Of a DNA stretch of 64,000 bases, positions 15,785-25,072 are shown in pieces; the stretch's first letter is position 1; every line of letters begins with the position of its first letter. A program made the position numbers and the translations under genes. This DNA comes from JAGOTP01 sp964582475 (GTDB taxonomy: Bacteria > Patescibacteriota > Patescibacteriia > 2-12-FULL-60-25), in assembly GCA_964582475.1 (NCBI GenBank), contig CAZOQS010000003.1:1-64000 (forward strand). The letters are read 5' to 3'. The notes under the pieces are model-generated. The model was not told the DNA's origin. It saw only the letters and a list, made by a program, of their open reading frames with translations, and searched no databases.

Positions 15785-16849
15785 ATGGAACCGTTTCTTC
15801 CAGACGATCTTTTGTTCGCTGAGCGCTTGGTTGCACCCGAAGTTGCAGAAACCGAACGCGGCTTCGATCTCGCGCTCCGCCCAACGTCCCTTCAAGACTT
15901 CATTGGTCAGGCAAAAGTGAAGGAAAATTTGCGTATCTTTTTAGAAGCGGCCAAAAAACGTGAGGAGCCGGCTGAGCATATTCTTTTTTATGGTCCACCG
16001 GGTCTGGGAAAAACCTCGCTCGCCCATGTCATCAGCAAAGAGATGGGGGCGAATATCAAAGTGACGAGTGGTCCTGCATTAGAACGCGTAGGCGATCTCG
16101 CTGCTATTCTCACCAACCTCGAACAAGGCGACATTTTGTTTATCGACGAAATTCACCGGATGAATCGCTCGATCGAAGAAGTGTTGTATCCCGCAATGGA
16201 AGACTATGCGCTCGATATTGTGATCGGAAAAGGACCAACGGCACGCACGCTGCGTCTTGATTTAAAGCGCTTCACGATTATTGGAGCCACAACACGTCTT
16301 TCGTTACTTTCCGCTCCGTTACGTGATCGTTTCGGCGTCACCTATCACTTAGATTTCTATCAACCGGACGAAATGGAAGCGATCTTGCGACGGAGCGCGG
16401 CTCTGCTCACGATTCCGTTCGAAGACAGCGCGCTCAAAGCCATTGCTCTGCGTTCGCGTCGGACGCCACGTATTGGAAATCGCCTCTTGAAGCGCGTGCG
16501 TGACTTCGCACAGGTCAAAGCAGATGGAACATTAGTGGAAACGCTCGCGCACGAAGCGCTGGAAGCGCTAGAAATCGATACGCGCGGCCTCGATGAAGCG
16601 GACCGTCGCGCCCTCCGTACCCTCATTGAAAAATTCAAAGGCGGACCTGTGGGTCTCGCCTCGATTGCCGCGACGATCGCGGAAGAAATCGAAACAGTCG
16701 AAGAAGTCATTGAGCCTTTTCTCCTGCAAGAAGGATTCATTACGCGCACGCCTCGCGGACGCGTCGCAACAGATCTCGCCTATCGACATCTAGGGATAGA
16801 TCCTCCCCCCTCCCTGATCGCGCCTATGCAGCTTCCTCTCTCTTCATAG
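15785..16849 (+). CDS. ruvB: Holliday junction branch migration ATPase RuvB
   Basis: 354 residues, the usual size. Walker A GPPGLGKTSLAHV (~residues 70-82), Walker B ILFIDEIHRMNR, sensor GATTRLSLLSAPLRDRFG with the arginine finger, and the C-terminal winged helix (GGPVGLASIAATIAEE, RTPRGRVAT). It drives branch migration with RuvA and hands the junction to RuvC (30722-31219). The 3' end overlaps the convergent gene at 16824 by 26 bp. Confidence 0.97.
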   Translation: MEPFLPDDLLFAERLVAPEVAETERGFDLALRPTSLQDFIGQAKVKENLRIFLEAAKKREEPAEHILFYGPPGLGKTSLAHVISKEMGANIKVTSGPALERVGDLAAILTNLEQGDILFIDEIHRMNRSIEEVLYPAMEDYALDIVIGKGPTARTLRLDLKRFTIIGATTRLSLLSAPLRDRFGVTYHLDFYQPDEMEAILRRSAALLTIPFEDSALKAIALRSRRTPRIGNRLLKRVRDFAQVKADGTLVETLAHEALEALEIDTRGLDEADRRALRTLIEKFKGGPVGLASIAATIAEEIETVEEVIEPFLLQEGFITRTPRGRVATDLAYRHLGIDPPPSLIAPMQLPLSS

Positions 16850-17591
16850 GCACGGGAATCGTAGGTGCCCCTCGTAATCGTTCCATAATCTCCGCCGAAT
16901 CTAGAGTGATGAGCGGATTTCCCAAAGACAATGGGGAAGGATTTTTTGACACCTGTATCCCCTTCTCTGGGTACGCAAATGAAAGTGCGTTGTTTTGGAT
17001 CTGTAGGCCACAAGCGGCGAACGCACGAGGATCTATCAGAAGAGGCGAACACCCCGTGTGTGGAGCCGTCGAAATAGACCATGTTGTTTTGAGTACGGAA
17101 GAGAGATCCGAGAGCATCTTTGTCTCCCGTTGAAGTCGATCTGCATTTTCTTGATCCAGATAGAGACACTTCGCTCGTGTCTGCTGGATATCTGTTGCTA
17201 AATAGCAGTAATACCCGTAGGGCATCGGCTCACGAACAGACACGCGCAACCCATCTTTTGTCTCAAGAGTGATCGTTCCAGCTGGATTCTTTGTCGAGCG
17301 CGGCTGCTCCATCATGACGTGTGAAAAACGCCCATCCGCCTTCAGCTGCGTTCCAAGCCAATCACGAATCCGGTGATCTACCGCGATCATCGGTCCATCC
17401 ACCGCGATACGCCCTTCTGCATACTGCCGGTGCTGAGCTTTCATAATCAGTTCACAATCCACTCGTAGGCGTTGTGCCGACCGTAACAACTGCTCACCAC
17501 TCCAAGGTTCAACAGACGCTTCAACACGTTTCACCCCTGGCCGATCTACCGACCCAATCACCGCCCGGGAACGATCAAAAGAGAGCTTCAT
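16824..17591 (-). CDS. Uncharacterised protein convergent with ruvB
   Basis: 255 residues starting MKLSFDRSRAVIG (an ATG three codons upstream is also possible). No membrane segment or signal. No family recognised. It has a balanced, globular composition with scattered cysteines (PYGYYCYLA, AKCLYLDQE, TGCSPLLID). It overlaps the ruvB tail by 26 bp tail-to-tail, which argues that both ends are real. Confidence 0.7.
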   Translation of the reverse strand: MKLSFDRSRAVIGSVDRPGVKRVEASVEPWSGEQLLRSAQRLRVDCELIMKAQHRQYAEGRIAVDGPMIAVDHRIRDWLGTQLKADGRFSHVMMEQPRSTKNPAGTITLETKDGLRVSVREPMPYGYYCYLATDIQQTRAKCLYLDQENADRLQRETKMLSDLSSVLKTTWSISTAPHTGCSPLLIDPRAFAACGLQIQNNALSFAYPEKGIQVSKNPSPLSLGNPLITLDSAEIMERLRGAPTIPVPMKREEAA

Positions 17592-17662
17592 AGTACGCAC
17601 AGCTTACCAAGTTTACGACCAGACATCTGTCCACATGAAAGATTTTCCCTTATCATAGAGGC

Positions 17663-17893
17663 ATGCTTCCTCTTGCCTGGATATTCTATGCCTGGCTGAT
17701 CTTGGTCGGTTTATTTGGGCTAGCGTCCCTCATGACCCTCGCAACCACGCTTCGCTACGGTCTTTCGTGCGCGTCGACCTACCTCGCCGCAGGATTCTTT
17801 ATCACCGTATCAGCTGCGGTGATCCTCATGACCCTTGGCTATGCGGCGAGCGCAGACCTCTCCCTGGCGTTTGATCCGTTGTCTTTCTTTTAA
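17663..17893 (+). CDS. Small two-helix membrane protein
   Basis: 76 residues with two hydrophobic segments (~5-28 and ~38-62). It is 6 bp upstream of the bPH2-domain gene and probably co-transcribed. A GAGGC lies just before the ATG. No family recognised. Confidence 0.65.
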   Translation: MLPLAWIFYAWLILVGLFGLASLMTLATTLRYGLSCASTYLAAGFFITVSAAVILMTLGYAASADLSLAFDPLSFF

Positions 17894-17899
17894 ACGGCT

Positions 17900-18523
17900 A
17901 TGCTAGACCTCCACAACCTTCCAAACGCCATCCCCGAGGAAAAACTCGTCTATTTTTTGCGACGACACCCAATCACCCTGCTCAGCGTTATCTTCGGATA
18001 CATCCTTCTGCTGGCTTCCCCTTTCTTGGTTTTCGGTTATCTTGGCCGCTTTCAGCCAGAGCTGCTCGCAAACTCTAGTTTCCAAGCAGTCCTTGTCTTT
18101 GGCGGATCCGCTTTTTTTCTCTTTTCCTGGTTGTTCTTGTTTCAGCTCTTCCTCGATTACTACCTAGATAGCTGGATCGTGACGACGCGTCGCATCATCA
18201 ACATTGAACAAAATGGGTTATTTGGTCGAACAGTGTCCGAACTTCGCCTCTATCGAATTCAAGACGTGACAGCGACGGTCAATGGCTTTACGAAAACGAT
18301 GTTTAACTTTGGAGAGGTTGAGATTCAAACCGCCGGTGAAAAAGAACGTTTCGTGTTTGAAGAAATTTCTCAGCCGAATGAAGTCGCGAAGAAGATTCTT
18401 GAACTCTCAGAATGCGATCGGAAAGATCATATTGAAGAGGAGAGACTTGATGAGAATGGCCCGCAAAACGAGGTAAAAACCAAGGAAAAAGCGGGAGCGC
18501 CCACCACCGGAAGAACGCCTTAA
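17900..18523 (+). CDS. Bacterial PH domain (bPH2/YdbT-like) membrane protein
   Basis: 207 residues: N-terminal EEKLVYFLRRHP, two transmembrane helices (~25-50 and ~62-88), then a bPH2 domain (~90-170) with DSWIVTTRRIINIEQNGLF and RIQDVTATVNG, and a charged disordered tail. bPH2 domains are small beta folds attached to membrane proteins; ligands are mostly unknown. Forms a pair with the small membrane protein upstream. Confidence 0.85.
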   Translation: MLDLHNLPNAIPEEKLVYFLRRHPITLLSVIFGYILLLASPFLVFGYLGRFQPELLANSSFQAVLVFGGSAFFLFSWLFLFQLFLDYYLDSWIVTTRRIINIEQNGLFGRTVSELRLYRIQDVTATVNGFTKTMFNFGEVEIQTAGEKERFVFEEISQPNEVAKKILELSECDRKDHIEEERLDENGPQNEVKTKEKAGAPTTGRTP

Positions 18524-18551
18524 TTAAAAAGAGGGCCCATAAAAAGAATCA

Positions 18552-18583
18552 CGGCCCGGAGCGTAGATCACGCATCCGGGCCG
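18552..18583 (-). terminator. GC-rich terminator of cassette 4
   Basis: CGGCCCGGA / TCCGGGCCG with an inner GCGT/ACGC stem, followed on the minus strand by TGATTCTTTTT. Confidence 0.85.
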
Positions 18584-18617
18584 CTTTTATTGATTCCTCC
18601 TTGTTCGTTGTTGTCGT

Positions 18618-19373
18618 TCAGCGACCGGCGTCGTTCTGTCCGATGCCGACCATCACGGGACGGCGCACCGTGACGAAGTCGCGCGGATCGATGCAGCCGC
18701 TCGACCAGGGCGCGTCCCGGAGCCAGGCTCGCGGGATGGGCGCACCCGTCCGATCGACGACCTCGAGCGCCTCGTTGGCGTTCTCGGACCACCAGGAGCT
18801 CAAGCTGAACCGAAACTCCGGGCCGACTAGCTCGTCCACGCGGTCCTCGCGCTCCGCGATGTCGTAGCGGAAGACGAAGAAGCGACCGTTGCCGTCCGCG
18901 ATCTCGACCGGCTCGGGCTGGAACCGAACCGTGCGGAAGACGTTGTCGCCTCCCACCAGCATGTAGGCGATCGTGTCGCCTTCCATCCCGTCGATGATCT
19001 CGAGGCCGGAGAAGTAGTCCGTGCCGCGCGAACCGACGAGGAGCCCACGGAAGCCGCCGGCGCCCGGGAACGTGTTCCGCCCCAGGCTGATCTGCGCCGC
19101 TCGCAGGGTCACGGGCACCCCGCACGAGAAGAGCGCGAGCTGGAACAGGCGAGTGTTGCGCTGCCCGAGCTCGACCGAGCGCTCGGGCACGGTGCAGGCC
19201 ATGAGGACCAGGTTCGGGTTGCCTCGGCAGGCCTCCCGAACGCGATCGACGGGCTGGGCATCGCTGCCCGCATCCGCCGGAGTGCCGCCCAGGTGCTGCA
19301 CCTGGTTGCCGCAGCCGCTCAGGATGGTGAGGGCGGCGAGAAGGGAAATACGAATCGACCGTTGAATGAACAT
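18618..19373 (-). CDS. Orphan lipoprotein (cassette 4)
   Basis: 251 residues. AGGAGG 9 nt before the ATG. Signal peptide with lipobox LSGC (Cys ~22), then a linker containing DAGSDAQ, then a mature beta-rich domain with several Cys that could form disulfides. No family recognised. The Asp-Ala-Gly linker after a lipobox resembles lipoproteins of Myxococcota (an impression, not a search). GC-rich codons. A likely promoter is TTATTG-17-TGTTAT (or TTGCGC-17-TATCTT) around 19430-19460. Confidence 0.8.
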   Translation of the reverse strand: MFIQRSIRISLLAALTILSGCGNQVQHLGGTPADAGSDAQPVDRVREACRGNPNLVLMACTVPERSVELGQRNTRLFQLALFSCGVPVTLRAAQISLGRNTFPGAGGFRGLLVGSRGTDYFSGLEIIDGMEGDTIAYMLVGGDNVFRTVRFQPEPVEIADGNGRFFVFRYDIAEREDRVDELVGPEFRFSLSSWWSENANEALEVVDRTGAPIPRAWLRDAPWSSGCIDPRDFVTVRRPVMVGIGQNDAGR

Positions 19374-19469
19374 GTAGGCGTTCCTCCTGAAAGAGTTGAT
19401 GATCGTTGCGGACGCCACGTCGCAGCGAACGGCGAAAGATAACAAATTATTCGAAAAAGCGCAATAAAC

Positions 19470-19510
19470 ACAAACTCCGCTGAACCTCTCAGAGGTTCAG
19501 CGGAGTTTGT
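19470..19510 (-). terminator. Long perfect hairpin after cassette 5
   Basis: 20-bp perfect inverted repeat (ACAAACTCCGCTGAACCTCT and its complement) around one base. It ends the gene at 19563-19946 and precedes the promoter of cassette 4. Confidence 0.85.
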
Positions 19511-19562
19511 GGACCTCACCGCGTAGATGTACGCGGGAGACCCACCTGACCACCCGAAGAAC

Positions 19563-19946
19563 TCAGGCGGCGTGAGAGACCTTGCGGCCAGGGTTGGCGT
19601 TGCGCGCCACCCGGATGCCGAGCCGGTAGCTCAGCTCACTCGCGAGAACGAGCGCCAGCCCCTGATCCGTGATGCACACGAACCGAGGCGCCCGACCCTT
19701 GAAGAACTGTCCGTGCCGATCGATCGTGTGACTGGCGCCATCATCGAGCGCCAGCCACAGGCCGATCTTGGTCGGCGTCATGTAGTAGATCTCGACGTCC
19801 GAACCGTGTCGGATGACGCCCGAGACGGTCCGCTCGCCGTTGGACCCGTCTTTCGTGACCATCGTGAAATGGACCTCCAGGAGACGGATGAGCAGCTCGA
19901 CTGTGACCCGACCGACCGTGACCGTAACTGTGATCGGAAGCATCAT
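19563..19946 (-). CDS. Orphan small protein (cassette 5)
   Basis: 127 residues starting MMLPITVTVTVG, after GGGAGTGGAG with ~5-nt spacing (the second ATG is also possible). Rich in beta-prone residues, no clear membrane helix. No family recognised. GC-rich codons. It has its own promoter at 20027-20056 and a long hairpin downstream. A longer frame upstream crosses no Shine-Dalgarno and is not favoured. Confidence 0.7.
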   Translation of the reverse strand: MMLPITVTVTVGRVTVELLIRLLEVHFTMVTKDGSNGERTVSGVIRHGSDVEIYYMTPTKIGLWLALDDGASHTIDRHGQFFKGRAPRFVCITDQGLALVLASELSYRLGIRVARNANPGRKVSHAA

Positions 19947-20026
19947 CAAAACTCCACTCCCTTCTTTCGTACGCTCTTGACGAGCGCTTGCCTGTTCGCG
20001 TGTCACCTACTGACCCACGCGAGACT

Positions 20027-20056
20027 ACAGTATCTGTTGGCTTTTCTTCACGTCAA
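20027..20056 (-). promoter_or_regulatory. Promoter of cassette 5
   Basis: TTGACG (20051-20056), 18-nt spacer, TACTGT (20027-20032). Confidence 0.65.
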
Positions 20057-20105
20057 TAGACGTCCACAGTTCGTCCCCTTTTTATCCACACATCTTTCTT
20101 CTGCA

Positions 20106-20121
20106 ACACAAGATCTTGTGG
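20106..20121 (+). promoter_or_regulatory. NrdR box 1
   Basis: ACACAAGATCTTGTGG fits the 16-bp NrdR consensus palindrome. It lies 32 bp (about three helical turns) from a second box, as is usual for this repressor of ribonucleotide reductase genes. Confidence 0.8.
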
Positions 20122-20137
20122 TTTAATTAAGTTCCTA

Positions 20138-20153
20138 CCACAATATGTTGTGT
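20138..20153 (+). promoter_or_regulatory. NrdR box 2
   Basis: CCACAATATGTTGTGT, second NrdR box. The pair lies 75-122 bp before nrdA and likely overlaps its promoter, so NrdR with ATP/dATP would repress nrdAB. nrdR itself is not in the window. Confidence 0.8.
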
Positions 20154-20227
20154 TGGGAGGAAAACACTTCTTGGTAAAAAATCTTCACTCAGATCTTTAA
20201 GACGTCTCACCTTTTTCTCTGCACTCT

Positions 20228-23077
20228 ATGGGGTCACTTCTCCGCATCAAGAAGCGCGACGGACGGATCGTCGCCTTCGACACCGCTAAAATCACCCAGG
20301 CCCTCTTCAAAGCCTTCACCGCCATCCGGGGAGGGGTTGAAGCGACTGTGCTCGAACGCCTCACTCAGGACGTGGTCGCGGCTCTTGAGGCACGCGTTGG
20401 AGCAGACGGCGTCACCTCGATCGAAGAAGTACAAAATGTGGTTGAGCAGATGTTGATGCGTGACAGCTTCTTCGATGTCGCAAAAGACTACATCCTCTAT
20501 CGCTACGAACACGCCAAGATTCGCGAACAGGCGCCCCAGAGCTTCTCGATTTCCGTAGTCAAACGTGATGGCAAGGTAGAGAGCTTCTCGATTGAGAAGA
20601 TCCGTAAAACGCTTGAATACGTTGCAAAAGACGCGGGTGCGATCATCGATATCGAGGCGATTGCCCAGCAATGCGCTCAGGATGTCTACGACGGCATGAA
20701 GACGTCTGATATCGCTCAAGCGCTGATCATGACGACACGTGCCTTTATTGAACGCGATCCTGCCTACTCCAAGATGACGAGCCGCCTCTTGGCACACAAA
20801 GTCTACAAAGAAACCGCCGATCAGCACGTGGATTTCACCAAGTTGGACGAGGTCTATCGCGCCACCTTCATCAAAAACATCAAAACACTCGCCGGATTGA
20901 ACAAGCTCGACGAACGCATGGTTCAGTTCGACTTGGAGCATCTTGCGACCGTCTTAAAGCCAGAACGCGATGACCTGTTCCTCTTCCTTGGAATGCAGAC
21001 CCTCGCGGACCGCTACTTCTTGAACCACCCAACGACAAAACAGGTTCTTGAAACACCTCAGGCCTTCTGGATGCGTGTCGCGATGGGCTTGGCGTTGAAC
21101 GAAACACGTGGCCAACGTGACGAGACAGCAATTCGCTTCTACGAGCTCATCTCGACGTTGCGCTTCGTTCCCTCGACTCCAACCCTGTTCCACGCTGGAA
21201 CTTCGCATCCTCAGCTCTCATCGTGTTACCTCACGACCGTCATGGATTCGCTCGATCACATCTTCAAGAGCCTCGCCGACAACGCGCAGCTCTCGAAGTG
21301 GTCCGGGGGTCTCGGAAACGACTGGACGAACCTTCGTGGAACCGGTTCACGCATCAAAGGAACGGGCGTCGACAGCCAAGGCATCATTCCATTCTTGAAA
21401 GTTGCGAACGACACCACGGCAGCCATCAACCGCTCTGGTCGTCGTCGTGGCGCTACCTGTGCCTACCTCGAAACCTGGCACTACGACATCGAAGATTTCT
21501 TGGAGCTCCGCAAAAATACGGGTGACGAACGCCGCCGTGCGCACGACATGGACACTGCCAACTGGATTCCAGACTTGTTCATGAAGCGTGTGCGCGCCGA
21601 TCAGGACTGGACACTCTTCTCACCGGACGAAGTGCCAGATTTGCACCACATTTTTGGAAAGAAATTTGAAGCTCAATACGAGCACTACGAGCAGCTCGCG
21701 GCCGAAGGCAAGATTCGCTTGCACCGCAAAGTAAAAGCGCGTGATCTTTGGAAGAAGATGCTCGGCATGCTGTTCGAAACAGGTCATCCTTGGATCGTTT
21801 GGAAAGATCCTTGTAACGTTCGTTCCCCTCAAGACCATGCTGGTGTCGTGCACAGCTCAAACCTCTGCACCGAAATTACACTCAACACCTCCGAGGACGA
21901 AACCGCTGTCTGTAACTTGGGTTCGGTCAACATCGCTCGTCACATTCGCAACGGAAAACTCGATCTCGAGATGCTGAAGGAGACCGTGACGACGGCGATG
22001 CGTATGCTCGACAACGTCATTGACGTGAACTTCTATCCAACGATCGAAGCCAAGCGCTCGAACATGCGTCACCGCCCCGTCGGCTTAGGGATCATGGGCT
22101 TCCAAGATGCGCTCTACGCTCTCAATATCAACTTTGCTTCGGAATCGTGCGTGAAGTTCGCCGATGAAAGCATGGAAGCCGTCTCCTACTACGCGATTCT
22201 CGCCTCAACCGAACTCGCGAAAGAACGTGACGTCTACGAATCCTACGAAGGCTCGAAGTGGTCCCGTGGCATTCTTCCTCTCGATACGATTGATCTCCTT
22301 GAGCAGGAACGCGGTGAACGGATCGACGTCTCTCGCACCACGACACTCGACTGGTCGATTGTCCGTGCCGCGATCAAGAAGCATGGCATGCGCAACTCAA
22401 ACTGTTTGGCGATCGCTCCAACCGCGACGATCTCAAACATCTCCGGCTGCACTCCATCGATCGAGCCGATCTACAAGAACTTGTATGTGAAGGCAAACCA
22501 GTTCGGAGACTTCATCGTCATCAACACCGCGTTGGTCGATGATCTGAAGAAGCTGAACATGTGGGATGACTCGATGCTGAAGAAGCTCAAGTACTTCGAT
22601 GGCAACATCGCTGCGATCGAAGATGTTCCAGCCAACTTGCGCGAGAAGTACAAGGAGACGTTCGACATCGAACCTCAGTGGTTGATCCGCGCCGCTGCCG
22701 CTCGTGGCAAGTGGATTGATCAGAGCCAATCGCTCAACATCTTCTACAAAGGCTCTTCTGGAAAAGAGATCAACGACATGTACATGTTCGCGTGGGAGCT
22801 CGGCGTGAAGACCACCTACTACCTCCGCACACTCGCTGCGTCTCAGGTTGAAAAGTCGACGGTCAGTACCGCTGAATTCGGCTCGACCCACAAGCGCGCT
22901 GGATCAAGCAAAGGCGCAGAAGCAGCTCCAGAAGCTGTTCCCGCTCCAAGCGTGGCCGTAGCTGCTCCCGCCAACCAACCCGCTACCAAATCTGTCCCTG
23001 TAGAAACAACCATCATCGATGGCAAAGAAATCAAACTGTGTAAGATTGCTGATCCAACTTGCGAAGCCTGCCAATAA
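20228..23077 (+). CDS. nrdA: Ribonucleoside-diphosphate reductase, large subunit (class I)
   Basis: 949 residues. Two ATP-cone domains in tandem (~4-95 and ~106-195), then the reductase barrel with LSSCYLTTV, NLCTEITLN (active-site Cys), AVCNLGSVNI, and a C-terminal redox tail ending CEACQ. It makes deoxynucleotides with the radical subunit encoded 8 bp downstream. A doubled ATP cone suggests elaborate dATP feedback. The ATG follows a pyrimidine-rich CTTTTTCTCTGCACTCT and has no Shine-Dalgarno. Ala/Pro-rich linker near 880-920 before the tail. Confidence 0.95.
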   Translation: MGSLLRIKKRDGRIVAFDTAKITQALFKAFTAIRGGVEATVLERLTQDVVAALEARVGADGVTSIEEVQNVVEQMLMRDSFFDVAKDYILYRYEHAKIREQAPQSFSISVVKRDGKVESFSIEKIRKTLEYVAKDAGAIIDIEAIAQQCAQDVYDGMKTSDIAQALIMTTRAFIERDPAYSKMTSRLLAHKVYKETADQHVDFTKLDEVYRATFIKNIKTLAGLNKLDERMVQFDLEHLATVLKPERDDLFLFLGMQTLADRYFLNHPTTKQVLETPQAFWMRVAMGLALNETRGQRDETAIRFYELISTLRFVPSTPTLFHAGTSHPQLSSCYLTTVMDSLDHIFKSLADNAQLSKWSGGLGNDWTNLRGTGSRIKGTGVDSQGIIPFLKVANDTTAAINRSGRRRGATCAYLETWHYDIEDFLELRKNTGDERRRAHDMDTANWIPDLFMKRVRADQDWTLFSPDEVPDLHHIFGKKFEAQYEHYEQLAAEGKIRLHRKVKARDLWKKMLGMLFETGHPWIVWKDPCNVRSPQDHAGVVHSSNLCTEITLNTSEDETAVCNLGSVNIARHIRNGKLDLEMLKETVTTAMRMLDNVIDVNFYPTIEAKRSNMRHRPVGLGIMGFQDALYALNINFASESCVKFADESMEAVSYYAILASTELAKERDVYESYEGSKWSRGILPLDTIDLLEQERGERIDVSRTTTLDWSIVRAAIKKHGMRNSNCLAIAPTATISNISGCTPSIEPIYKNLYVKANQFGDFIVINTALVDDLKKLNMWDDSMLKKLKYFDGNIAAIEDVPANLREKYKETFDIEPQWLIRAAAARGKWIDQSQSLNIFYKGSSGKEINDMYMFAWELGVKTTYYLRTLAASQVEKSTVSTAEFGSTHKRAGSSKGAEAAPEAVPAPSVAVAAPANQPATKSVPVETTIIDGKEIKLCKIADPTCEACQ

Positions 23078-23085
23078 GGTTCTCT

Positions 23086-24120
23086 ATGCCCATCACTCTT
23101 ACTTCCGATCGCGTCCACATCAACAACCGCCGTGTCATCAACGGCCTTGATGCCGACGTCGTACAGCTCTATCCCATGCGCCACACGTTCGCTTGGGATG
23201 CGTACAACGTCGGGAATGCCAACCACTGGCTCCCAACCGAGATCAACATGCAAAAAGACGTCGAGCAGTGGCGCTCGAAAGACGTCCTGACCGAAGACGA
23301 ACGTTGCGCCTTCAAAACCGTGCTCGGCTTCTTCACGACAGCCGACTCGATCGCTGCCAACAACATCGTCCTTGCAACGTACAAACACATCACATCACCT
23401 GAATGCCGCTTGTACCTTCTTCGCCAAGCCTACGAAGAAGCGATTCACACCCACGCCTACCAGTACATCGTTGAGTCACTCGCCCTCGATGGTGGAGAGA
23501 TCTTCAACATGTATCGCGAGGTCGAAAGCATCTACAACAAAGACAACTTCATCTTGGGTTTCAACGAGGGTATTTTTGATCCGCACTTCAAAACAGGAAC
23601 GCTCGAACAGGACCAAAAGTTCCTCGAAAACATCATCGTGTTTTCGCTCATCATGGAAGGGATCTTCTTCTACAGTTCGTTCGCCGTAATCCTTGGCTTC
23701 AAGCGTCAGAACAAACTCGTTGGATCCGCCGAACAGATTGAGTACATCATGCGTGATGAATCCCAACACTTGAACTTTGGCATCGAGATGGTGAACTCGA
23801 TCAAGAAGGAACAGCCTGAGTTGTGGACACCTGAATTCCAAGCGCACATCATCGACCTTGTCCGTCGTGCAGCGGTACTCGAATACACGTTCGCCGACAC
23901 AGCATTCCCAAAAGGAATTTTCGGAATGAACGCTGCCAGCTTCCGTCAGTACATTGAGTACATCGCGGATCGTCGACTGGAACGCATTGGATTACCCGCT
24001 CAATTCAACGTCCCGAACCCGTTCCCCTGGATGAGTGAGACGATCGACTTGAGTAAAGAAAAAAACTTCTTCGAAACGCGCGTGACGGAGTACAAAGTTG
24101 GTGGAGCACTGGAGTGGTAG
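23086..24120 (+). CDS. nrdB: Ribonucleotide reductase, small (radical) subunit
   Basis: 344 residues from ATG 23086 (MPITLTSDRVHI), preceded by AAGG. Diiron ligand motifs: EDERCAFKTVL, QAYEEAIHTHAYQY (Glu and His), IMEGIFFYSSF, RDESQHLNFG. This is an NrdB/NrdF-type R2 protein that generates the radical for NrdA. Co-transcribed with nrdA and followed by a strong terminator. Confidence 0.95.
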   Translation: MPITLTSDRVHINNRRVINGLDADVVQLYPMRHTFAWDAYNVGNANHWLPTEINMQKDVEQWRSKDVLTEDERCAFKTVLGFFTTADSIAANNIVLATYKHITSPECRLYLLRQAYEEAIHTHAYQYIVESLALDGGEIFNMYREVESIYNKDNFILGFNEGIFDPHFKTGTLEQDQKFLENIIVFSLIMEGIFFYSSFAVILGFKRQNKLVGSAEQIEYIMRDESQHLNFGIEMVNSIKKEQPELWTPEFQAHIIDLVRRAAVLEYTFADTAFPKGIFGMNAASFRQYIEYIADRRLERIGLPAQFNVPNPFPWMSETIDLSKEKNFFETRVTEYKVGGALEW

Positions 24121-24132
24121 ACCGATAGACAA

Positions 24133-24177
24133 AAAACACATACGGCCCTCCCTAAGCATGGGGGCCGTATGTGTTTT
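24133..24177 (+). terminator. Bidirectional terminator after nrdB
   Basis: AAAACACATACGGCCC / GGGCCGTATGTGTTTT, perfect, A- and T-flanked. Serves nrdAB (plus) and cassette 6 (minus). Confidence 0.9.
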
Positions 24178-24271
24178 ATTTCCTGTGTTTTTTCACCTAA
24201 ATAGCACGAGAACCCTGGGCGGAGCAGCCGCAGGGTTCGTACCAGTAGAGCAGACGCGCTCCACCTATTCT

Positions 24272-24805
24272 TCAGAGGAGGACACCGTTCCTTTCAATCG
24301 CCCGTTCGAACAGCCCTCCCAGGCTTTCGTTATCGGGCCTTGGGGTGGCTGTAGCAGTGAGCCTCTGCTTTGCGGAAAAAGCAGGCTGCTCCCACGTGAG
24401 CGTATCCTTCAGGCTCCGAGATCCGGGCGGCGAAGGTGGAGATGGAGGTGGAGGTGGAGGCGCAACAACCTCGCGCACGACCGATGAGCGCAGTTCGAGA
24501 ACCAGAGAGATCGTCTCCCCGATGAGGAGGACGGCCCGCGCTGGATCCGAGGGATACCCCTCGAGAAGAAGGGGCACACGAATGTCATCGAGCACGTAGG
24601 TGAGCTCTTCGACGACTTCTCCGTGAGGAGACGATGGAACACGTCGCACGCAGGTGAGCCGGAGAGGCCGCTTTCGGATCTCCAGAGCATCTACAAACCA
24701 ACGCGCCCTACACTTCTCGGCAGCATGCCGACCGAGGAGTCGCTCCAACGTAGGAACGATCCGCTTCCCACCGAGCAGAACCTCTCTATACACTCCCTGA
24801 CTCAT
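24272..24805 (-). CDS. Orphan protein with polyproline linker (cassette 6)
   Basis: 177 residues from the ATG after AAGGGAGAG (MSQGVYREVLLGG). The first ~115 residues look globular. A Pro-rich linker follows (VVAPPPPPPSPPSPPG) and then a ~45-residue polar tail. No signal or membrane helix. No family recognised. GC-rich codons. Its promoter overlaps the 3' end of the upstream 58-residue gene. Confidence 0.7.
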   Translation of the reverse strand: MSQGVYREVLLGGKRIVPTLERLLGRHAAEKCRARWFVDALEIRKRPLRLTCVRRVPSSPHGEVVEELTYVLDDIRVPLLLEGYPSDPARAVLLIGETISLVLELRSSVVREVVAPPPPPPSPPSPPGSRSLKDTLTWEQPAFSAKQRLTATATPRPDNESLGGLFERAIERNGVLL

Positions 24806-24886
24806 CGCCAAACGCTCTCCCTTCATTCAGAAAAACGGGTTGTTCTTCATCGTAGGCAAGACGAGGCAAGCCATACGAGAGACCGT

Positions 24887-24915
24887 AGTGTATCAAATTC
24901 CTTCACTTTTTTCAA
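24887..24915 (-). promoter_or_regulatory. Promoter of cassette 6
   Basis: TTGAAA (24910-24915), 17-nt spacer, TACACT (24887-24892). The -35 and spacer lie inside the end of the preceding coding sequence. Confidence 0.65.
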
Positions 24916-25069
24916 TCTTTAACCGAAGATTGCGCTGGATCGAATCTGCCTCCGCCTGATCTTCAAGTTGGAGTGAGCGGCGTTCAAGGGTAGCTGAACG
25001 GTCCTCAAGCCCGAGCAGTTCCTCCGTAAGCTCCTTCATGCGCTTTGCGAAATCATCAAAAGAAAGCAT
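24893..25069 (-). CDS. Small coiled-coil protein (58 aa)
   Basis: 58 residues starting MLSFDDFAKRMKEL, highly charged with heptad-like Leu spacing throughout, so a short coiled coil. Starts 3 bp after the stop of the 25073-26074 gene and is probably co-transcribed with it. No family recognised. Confidence 0.6.
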   Translation of the reverse strand: MLSFDDFAKRMKELTEELLGLEDRSATLERRSLQLEDQAEADSIQRNLRLKIEKSEGI

Positions 25070-25072
25070 ATA

